DNA from: Phycisphaerae bacterium
GTDB taxonomy: Bacteria; Planctomycetota; Phycisphaerae; SM23-33
Direction of reading: 5' to 3'
NCBI GenBank assembly: GCA_022866005.1
Contig: JALHTV010000094.1
Coordinates: 1-9,291 of the forward strand
DNA: 9,291 nucleotides
Numbering within the stretch: the first letter of the stretch is position 1; each line of letters begins with the position of its first letter. Positions 5,490 to 9,291 of the stretch are shown here, in pieces. The translations under genes were made by a program, and so were the position numbers. Below the pieces are notes generated by a model. The model was given only the letters and a program-made list of their open reading frames with translations, was not told the origin of the DNA and made no database searches.

Positions 5490-6755
5490 ATGCCTGATGA
5501 TAAGAAGCTCAGAGCTTCCGACGTCGCGTTCGATACGGACCTAGCCCGGCTGGTGGTGGAGCAGCGGCTTGCCACGCAGGCCGAGGTCCAGCACTGTCTT
5601 GACCTTATGGCCCAGATCGCCGAGGAGGGGGGCGAGCGGTCGACGGCCGACATCATGGTCGAGCAGGGGGTGGTCACTCCCAACCAGATCGGACGGCTCA
5701 AGAGGCAGCTGGACGAGTCCGGCCGGGCGCAGGAGATTCCCGGCTATCGCGTCATGGAGAAGCTGGGCTCCGGGGCCATGGCCCACGTGTTCAAGGCCAG
5801 GCAGCTCAGCCTGGACCGGCTGGTGGCCGTCAAGGTCCTGCCGCGGCAGCTCTCGGAGAGCCGGGAGTACGTGGAGCGGTTCTACAAGGAGGGCAAGGCG
5901 GCGGCCAAGCTGAACCATCCCAACATCGTGCAGGCCATCGACGTCGGTGAGGCCGGCGGGTTCCACTACTTCGTGATGGAGTACGTCGAAGGGCACACCC
6001 TGCACGACGAGCTGCTGGCGCACAAGGTCTTCTCGGAGACTGAGGCCCTGCGGGTCATCATCCAGGTCGCTAAGGCCCTGGAGCACGCGCACCGCCAGGG
6101 CCTGATCCACCGCGACGTCAAGCCCAAGAACATCATGATCACCAAGGACGGGCGGGTGAAGCTGGCGGACATGGGCCTGGCGCGCGTGGCCGACGACGCC
6201 CAGGCCGCCCAGAAGGAAGCCGGCCGGGCCTTCGGCACCCCGTACTACATCAGCCCCGAGCAGATCCGCGGGGAGCTGGACATCGACTTCCGGGCTGACA
6301 TCTATTCCCTCGGCGCCACGCTCTACCACCTGGTCACCGGCCGGGTGCCCTTCGAGGGCCCCAGCCCCCAGGCCGTCATGATGAAGCACCTCAAAGAACC
6401 GCTCATCCCCCCCGACCACATCAACACCACCTTGTCCGCCGGGCTGGGCGAGGTGGTGGAGGTCATGATGGCCAAGGACCGCGATCACCGCTACGCCTCC
6501 ACCTCCGACCTGCTGATGGACCTTGAGTCCATCCAGGCCGGTCAACCCCCGCTTCAGGCCCGCAGCCGGATCAAGGCCGCCGTCCTGAAGGGCCTGACCG
6601 CCGAGGCCGAACCCTCCGAGGAGGCCCAGGCGGCCCTGGAGGACTATGGCGATCAGAGCGCCCTCAGTCGCAACAGCACGGCCGTGGTCGTCATCCTGTC
6701 CGCAGCCCTGGCCGTCAGCATCATGCTCAACATCTTCCTGCTGGCCAAGCAGTGA
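5490..6755 (+). CDS. Tail-anchored Hanks-type serine/threonine protein kinase
   Basis: The protein has 421 residues. Residues about 12-80 form a helical N-terminal module with paired 'long-range' segments (VVEQRLATQAEV, then VEQGVVTPNQIGRL), like the MshEN/GSPII_E N-terminal repeats often fused to planctomycete regulators. The kinase domain spans about 85-345. It has a glycine loop GSGAMAHV (93-100), the ATP lysine K115 in VAVKVL, E134 of helix C, HRDVKPKN (H207 to N214), the metal site as DMG (227-229) instead of DFG, and SPE (255-257) as the APE motif. All residues needed for catalysis are present. A hydrophobic helix at about 398-418 ends three residues from the C-terminus, so the kinase should be anchored with its catalytic part in the cytoplasm. 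ATG 5490 was chosen for AAGG 8 bases upstream; TTG 5427 is an open but unlikely alternative. Being 71 bases upstream of a STAS gene, it may act on that pathway. Confidence 0.92.
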   Translation: MPDDKKLRASDVAFDTDLARLVVEQRLATQAEVQHCLDLMAQIAEEGGERSTADIMVEQGVVTPNQIGRLKRQLDESGRAQEIPGYRVMEKLGSGAMAHVFKARQLSLDRLVAVKVLPRQLSESREYVERFYKEGKAAAKLNHPNIVQAIDVGEAGGFHYFVMEYVEGHTLHDELLAHKVFSETEALRVIIQVAKALEHAHRQGLIHRDVKPKNIMITKDGRVKLADMGLARVADDAQAAQKEAGRAFGTPYYISPEQIRGELDIDFRADIYSLGATLYHLVTGRVPFEGPSPQAVMMKHLKEPLIPPDHINTTLSAGLGEVVEVMMAKDRDHRYASTSDLLMDLESIQAGQPPLQARSRIKAAVLKGLTAEAEPSEEAQAALEDYGDQSALSRNSTAVVVILSAALAVSIMLNIFLLAKQ

Positions 6756-6764
6756 CGATGTTCC

Positions 6765-6793
6765 TTGACACACCTCCAAGGGCTTCCTAGACT
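6765..6793 (+). promoter_or_regulatory. Sigma70-type promoter of the STAS gene
   Basis: TTGACA (6765-6770) is a perfect -35. After a 17-base spacer comes TAGACT (6788-6793), which matches the -10 consensus at four of six positions including the key first T, A and last T. Transcription would start near 6800. The promoter begins only 9 bases after the kinase stop, so the STAS/HATPase pair can be expressed without the kinase. Confidence 0.7.
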
Positions 6794-6826
6794 CCTGCGT
6801 GAAGCGTGTCAGAAGGAGCGGAACCC

Positions 6827-7189
6827 ATGGCCGAACGCGGTGGACACTTCAACGTGTCGGTGGGTAGTGACGGCATCACCACCGTGGAGCTGACCGACAA
6901 GAAGATCCTCGACGAGGTGAGCATCGCGGCCATCGGTGAGCAGCTCTACGCCCTGGTGGCGGAGAGCCCCTCGCCGAAGCTGGTCCTGGACTTTGCGTCC
7001 GTGGGGCACATGTCTTCCAGCGCCCTGGGCATGCTGATTACCCTCCACAAGCGCATCCGTGAGAAGCAGGGTCAGCTAAGGCTCTGCGGCATCCAGCCCG
7101 GCATCTACGAGATCTTCGCCATCACCCGACTCAACGAGATCTTCCAGATCACCCCCACCCGGCAGGAAGCCGTCCAGGGCCTCACCTGA
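6827..7189 (+). CDS. STAS domain anti-sigma factor antagonist (SpoIIAA/RsbV-like)
   Basis: The single STAS domain fills the 120 residues, the family's usual length. The pattern is a first strand TTVELTD (18-24), KLVLDFASVGHM (51-62), then SSSALGML (63-70) at the start of the regulatory helix. SpoIIAA has a Ser phosphorylated in MDSSGLG; here the matching segment is MSSSALG, so S64 is the expected phosphosite and the usual preceding Asp is replaced by S63. In known partner switches the unphosphorylated form binds the HATPase anti-sigma kinase and releases the sigma factor. ATG 6827 was chosen because AAGGAG (6813-6818) lies 8 bases upstream; a GTG at 6806 is in frame but lies ahead of that site. 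The HATPase gene follows 35 bases later, clearly as a pair. Confidence 0.92.
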   Translation: MAERGGHFNVSVGSDGITTVELTDKKILDEVSIAAIGEQLYALVAESPSPKLVLDFASVGHMSSSALGMLITLHKRIREKQGQLRLCGIQPGIYEIFAITRLNEIFQITPTRQEAVQGLT

Positions 7190-7224
7190 CGCGATTCAGC
7201 GCGACCGGCAGCGGACGAGTCCCG

Positions 7225-7623
7225 TTGACAGGCAAGATGGTGATACCCTCCGAGTTGCAGGTGATCCGCCAGGCGGCGCTGAAGGTGCTGGACGTCGTGA
7301 AGCGTTGCGGCTACGACGAGGCGAGCGCCTTCGGCATCCGCCTGGCCCTGGAGGAGGCCCTGCACAACGCCGTCAAGCACGGCAACCGGACGGACCCGGC
7401 CAAGGTTGTCAAGGTGGACTACGACGTCGATCGCTCCCGGGCCATCCTCACCGTCACCGACCAGGGGCAGGGGTTCGACCCCGCCGTCGTGCCCGACCCC
7501 ACCACCGATGAGAACCTCGAACGGCCCAGCGGCAGGGGGATCATGCTCATGCGGGCCTACATGGACCAGGTCCACTTCAACGGGCGCGGCAACCAGGTCC
7601 GCATGGTCAAGCAGAACCGCTGA
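7225..7623 (+). CDS. RsbW-like anti-sigma regulatory kinase (HATPase_c domain)
   Basis: This 132-aa protein is a stand-alone GHKL ATPase domain of the SpoIIAB/RsbW type. The N box is EEALHNAVKHG (43-53, N48 for Mg-ATP), the G1 box is DQGQGFD (79-85), and the G2 box is SGRGIMLM (102-109). Members bind a sigma factor and phosphorylate the partner STAS protein on Ser, which fits the STAS gene immediately upstream. The true target is unknown, because no sigma factor or PP2C phosphatase is present in the window; non-sigma targets are also known. TTG 7225 was preferred because it keeps the first beta strand (KMVIPS) whole. ATG 7237, with AGG only 4 bases ahead, is the alternative. Confidence 0.9.
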   Translation: MTGKMVIPSELQVIRQAALKVLDVVKRCGYDEASAFGIRLALEEALHNAVKHGNRTDPAKVVKVDYDVDRSRAILTVTDQGQGFDPAVVPDPTTDENLERPSGRGIMLMRAYMDQVHFNGRGNQVRMVKQNR

Positions 7624-7655
7624 CCGGCGCGCAGGATGGGGAGGCGTTTTCTTTT

Positions 7656-7671
7656 GCAGGGGAACCCCTGC
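7656..7671. terminator. Perfect hairpin between convergent genes (terminator-like, unusual)
   Basis: GCAGGGG (7656-7662) and CCCCTGC (7665-7671) are perfectly complementary around AA. The site lies 32 bases past the HATPase stop and 24 bases past the pta stop, where a shared terminator would be expected. The T-run (TTTTCTTTT, 7647-7655) lies before the hairpin on the plus strand and reads as A-rich after it on the minus strand. The classical hairpin-then-T layout is therefore absent in both directions. Confidence 0.35.
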
Positions 7672-7695
7672 GGGCTGGTGGCTCCGGCAAGCGGG

Positions 7696-8709
7696 CTAGG
7701 CCTTGGGTCCTGCTCCGATCGCCTGAACGGCCGTAATGGCCGCCACCAGCACGATGTCCTCCACTTTGCAGCCGCGCGACAGGTCATTGACGGGTTTGGC
7801 TAGACCCTGGAGCAGGGGACCCAGCGCGGTGGCCTTGCCCAGACGCTCCACGAGCTTGTAGGCGATGTTCCCGCACGTCAGGTCCGGGAAGATGAGCGTG
7901 TTGGCCCGCCCGGCGACCTCGGAGCCCTTGGCCTTGCGGGCGGCGACCTCCGGGATGACGGCCGCATCTAGTTGCAGCTCCCCGTCCACCTTGAGTTCCG
8001 GCCGGCGGGTACGGACGAGCTGGGTGGCGTCGATGACCCTCTGCACTGCCGGGCTGTAGGCCGATCCCTTGGTGGAAAAGCTGAGCATGGCCACGTAGGG
8101 CTCGGTGTCCAGCAGGGCCCGGCAGGCGTCGGCCGCGGCGATGGCGATGTCGGCCAGTTGCTCGGTAGTGGGCTCCGGCAGCACGCCGGTGTCGGCGAAG
8201 ATCAGCGACCCGTCGACACCGATCTCCGGGACGATAGTGTTCATCAGGCTACAGGCGCTGACGGTCTTGTTGCCCGGGGCCGTGCCGACGCCGAACAGGG
8301 CGCTGCGGACCGTGTCGCGCGTGGGGGACATGCTCCCGCTGACCATGCCGTCGCCCCGGCCGTCGCCAACCATCATGCCCCCGTAGTAGACCGCCCGGGC
8401 CAGCAGCTTCTCGGCGTCGGCGACTGAGAGGTCCTTGTGCCGCCGCCGCTCGTAGAGCGTGTTGACGTATTCCTGGCGCTTCGGATCGGTCGAGGGGTTG
8501 ACGATCTGGACGCCGCTCAGGTCCACCCCGTGCTGCCCGGCCAGGCGACCCACCTCCTGCTCGGTGCCCAGCAGGACGACGCGGGCGTAACGACGGTCCG
8601 CAATCGCCCGCGCCGCCCGCAGCACGCGAGGGTCTTCCGCCTCGGGAAGCAGGAGGGTCTTGCCGGCGGCGATGGCCCGCTCGACGATCCGCTGAACGAC
8701 GGCATTCAT
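7696..8709 (-). CDS. pta: Phosphate acetyltransferase
   Basis: The enzyme interconverts acetyl-CoA plus phosphate and acetyl phosphate plus CoA in the cytoplasm. Its 337 residues are one PTA_PTB domain, the length of the short Pta form without the N-terminal regulatory domains. Signature segments are GDGMVSGSMSPTRDTVRSAL (119-138), FSTKGSA (211-217), DGELQLDAA (242-250), FPDLTCGNIAYKLVERL (274-290) and SRGCKVEDIV (311-320). The last contains the conserved Ser-Arg pair and D318, matching catalytic residues known from Methanosarcina Pta. The ATG at 8709 was chosen because the domain starts there and GAGG lies 9 bases ahead; the frame stays open to 8820 but that part looks non-coding. No acetate kinase gene is visible beside it. 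The promoter is at 8766-8794. Phosphate butyryltransferase is the main alternative, but the signatures favour Pta. Confidence 0.95.
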   Translation of the reverse strand: MNAVVQRIVERAIAAGKTLLLPEAEDPRVLRAARAIADRRYARVVLLGTEQEVGRLAGQHGVDLSGVQIVNPSTDPKRQEYVNTLYERRRHKDLSVADAEKLLARAVYYGGMMVGDGRGDGMVSGSMSPTRDTVRSALFGVGTAPGNKTVSACSLMNTIVPEIGVDGSLIFADTGVLPEPTTEQLADIAIAAADACRALLDTEPYVAMLSFSTKGSAYSPAVQRVIDATQLVRTRRPELKVDGELQLDAAVIPEVAARKAKGSEVAGRANTLIFPDLTCGNIAYKLVERLGKATALGPLLQGLAKPVNDLSRGCKVEDIVLVAAITAVQAIGAGPKA

Positions 8710-8712
8710 AGC

Positions 8713-8741
8713 TTGCCTCGGCAGTGTCCCAGCACTAACAT
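8713..8741 (+). promoter_or_regulatory. Candidate promoter of the membrane protein gene
   Basis: TTGCCT (8713-8718) and TAACAT (8736-8741) each match the sigma70 boxes at four of six positions with a 17-base spacer. Transcription would start near 8748, giving a leader of about 40 bases. The match is moderate and could arise by chance. Confidence 0.35.
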
Positions 8742-8765
8742 GCCCGCAGCGCCGCGGAGATTGGA

Positions 8766-8794
8766 ATGATAGTGTTCCTTGCTTCCCATGTCGA
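8766..8794 (-). promoter_or_regulatory. Sigma70-type promoter of pta
   Basis: Read on the minus strand, TCGACA (8794-8789) matches the -35 at five of six positions. After a 17-base spacer, TATCAT (8771-8766) matches the -10 at five of six. Transcription would start near 8759, about 50 bases before the pta ATG. The -35 box overlaps the start of the divergent membrane protein gene. Confidence 0.6.
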
Positions 8795-9291
8795 GAGCCA
8801 TGACCCTGCGACAGTCCCACTGGCTTGAGAAGCTCACCGTGCAGGTGGCCGTCGTGGCCTCGCTGATCGCGGGGTACTTCCTCTTGTACCCGCTGGTGCG
8901 CGCCAGCGACGGGCGGATGGCGGTGGCGTTCCTGGCGACCGGTGGGTTGGACCGGGCCGCGACGTTCATGGCCGGGCTGCTGGTCCTGTCGATCGCCTGC
9001 GGGCTGCTGACATTCTCCGCCAGGCCCTGCGGGACGATCCTGGTGGCGGTGCTCGGGGCAGGCGCCGTGGCCCTGCGGTCGCCGGAGTTCCGCACGCTGC
9101 TGTGGCTACGGCAGGACCATTACGGGGGCCTCTTCCGCCTGCTCATGGCCGAGATGCTGCTGCTGGCCGTAGCCTTGGGTATCGCGGTGCTGGTGATTGG
9201 CTGGGTGCGGGCCTTGGCCGCCAAGGTGGCGCCTCCCCTGGCGTGGCGTCCGACGGAGACCGCCTCGGCCAGTGCCCGCGCGAAGACCGGG
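8788..9291 (+). CDS. Multi-pass membrane protein of unknown function, 3' end cut by the window
   Basis: The frame is open from ATG 8788 to the last base (168 codons) with no stop, so the protein continues beyond the window. I do not recognise the family. Hydrophobic segments lie at about 17-37, 57-77, 81-96 and 118-142, so at least four membrane helices are likely. Loops carry short charged stretches (RASDGR at 38-43, RQDHYGG at 108-114). The visible end (about 147-168) is Ala-, Thr- and Arg-rich and looks like the start of a cytoplasmic tail or linker. The start could also be ATG 8800, which drops four residues; neither has a good Shine-Dalgarno site. The gene is divergent from pta, 78 bases apart, and nothing in the sequence ties it to acetate metabolism. 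Confidence 0.75.
   Translation, partial: MSRAMTLRQSHWLEKLTVQVAVVASLIAGYFLLYPLVRASDGRMAVAFLATGGLDRAATFMAGLLVLSIACGLLTFSARPCGTILVAVLGAGAVALRSPEFRTLLWLRQDHYGGLFRLLMAEMLLLAVALGIAVLVIGWVRALAAKVAPPLAWRPTETASASARAKTG

Noticed and set aside
5541..6779. Long minus-strand frame opposite the kinase
   Set aside because: It mirrors the kinase coding frame, is rich in G, L, V, H and D with no domain, and the plus strand carries complete kinase motifs.
8710..8820. 37-residue N-terminal extension of Pta
   Set aside because: It would cover the pta promoter and the start of the divergent gene, and the Pta domain starts right at the internal ATG 8709 with GAGG ahead.

Overview
The window is high-GC bacterial DNA that most likely comes from the Planctomycetota (Phycisphaerae-like). 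That placement is an inference. It rests on a short secreted protein with a C-terminal PEP-CTERM sorting signal, a tail-anchored Hanks-type Ser/Thr kinase next to a STAS/HATPase partner-switch pair, generally weak Shine-Dalgarno sites, and several genes with no familiar family. No rRNA, tRNA, CRISPR array or transposase was seen.

Layout. 1-112: a nest of inverted repeats (palindromic element). 146-730 (+): two-helix membrane protein of unknown function, lower in GC than its neighbours. 739-1269 (+): DJ-1/PfpI-family protein. 1331-1855 (-): small Trp-rich PEP-CTERM exported protein, also lower in GC. 1856-2202: no convincing gene; it holds two operator-like dyads. 2203-4179 (-): 658-aa protein with an N-terminal gamma-glutamylcyclotransferase-like (AIG2/GGCT) domain fused to a long region with amidoligase-like motifs. 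A 38-bp palindromic element is read in frame inside this gene. 4306-5286 (+): divergent radical SAM enzyme with extra C-terminal cysteines. 5287-5489: leader with a perfect -10 box and a terminator-like hairpin. 5490-6755, 6827-7189 and 7225-7623 (+): Ser/Thr kinase, STAS anti-sigma-factor antagonist and RsbW-like HATPase. The STAS gene has its own very good sigma70-type promoter. 7696-8709 (-): phosphate acetyltransferase (pta), with a good promoter at its 5' end. 8788-9291 (+): multi-pass membrane protein cut by the window end.

How the genes may work together. The kinase, STAS and HATPase genes form a compact signalling block of the partner-switch type, in which a HATPase anti-sigma kinase is relieved by an unphosphorylated STAS protein. 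Neither the cognate sigma factor nor a PP2C phosphatase is in the window. The divergent pair of cyclotransferase/amidoligase-like fusion and radical SAM enzyme is the best candidate for an undescribed peptide- or metabolite-modifying system. Their link rests only on sharing a 126-bp divergent intergenic region. The pta gene is ordinary housekeeping (acetyl-CoA/acetyl phosphate) and no ackA is visible beside it.
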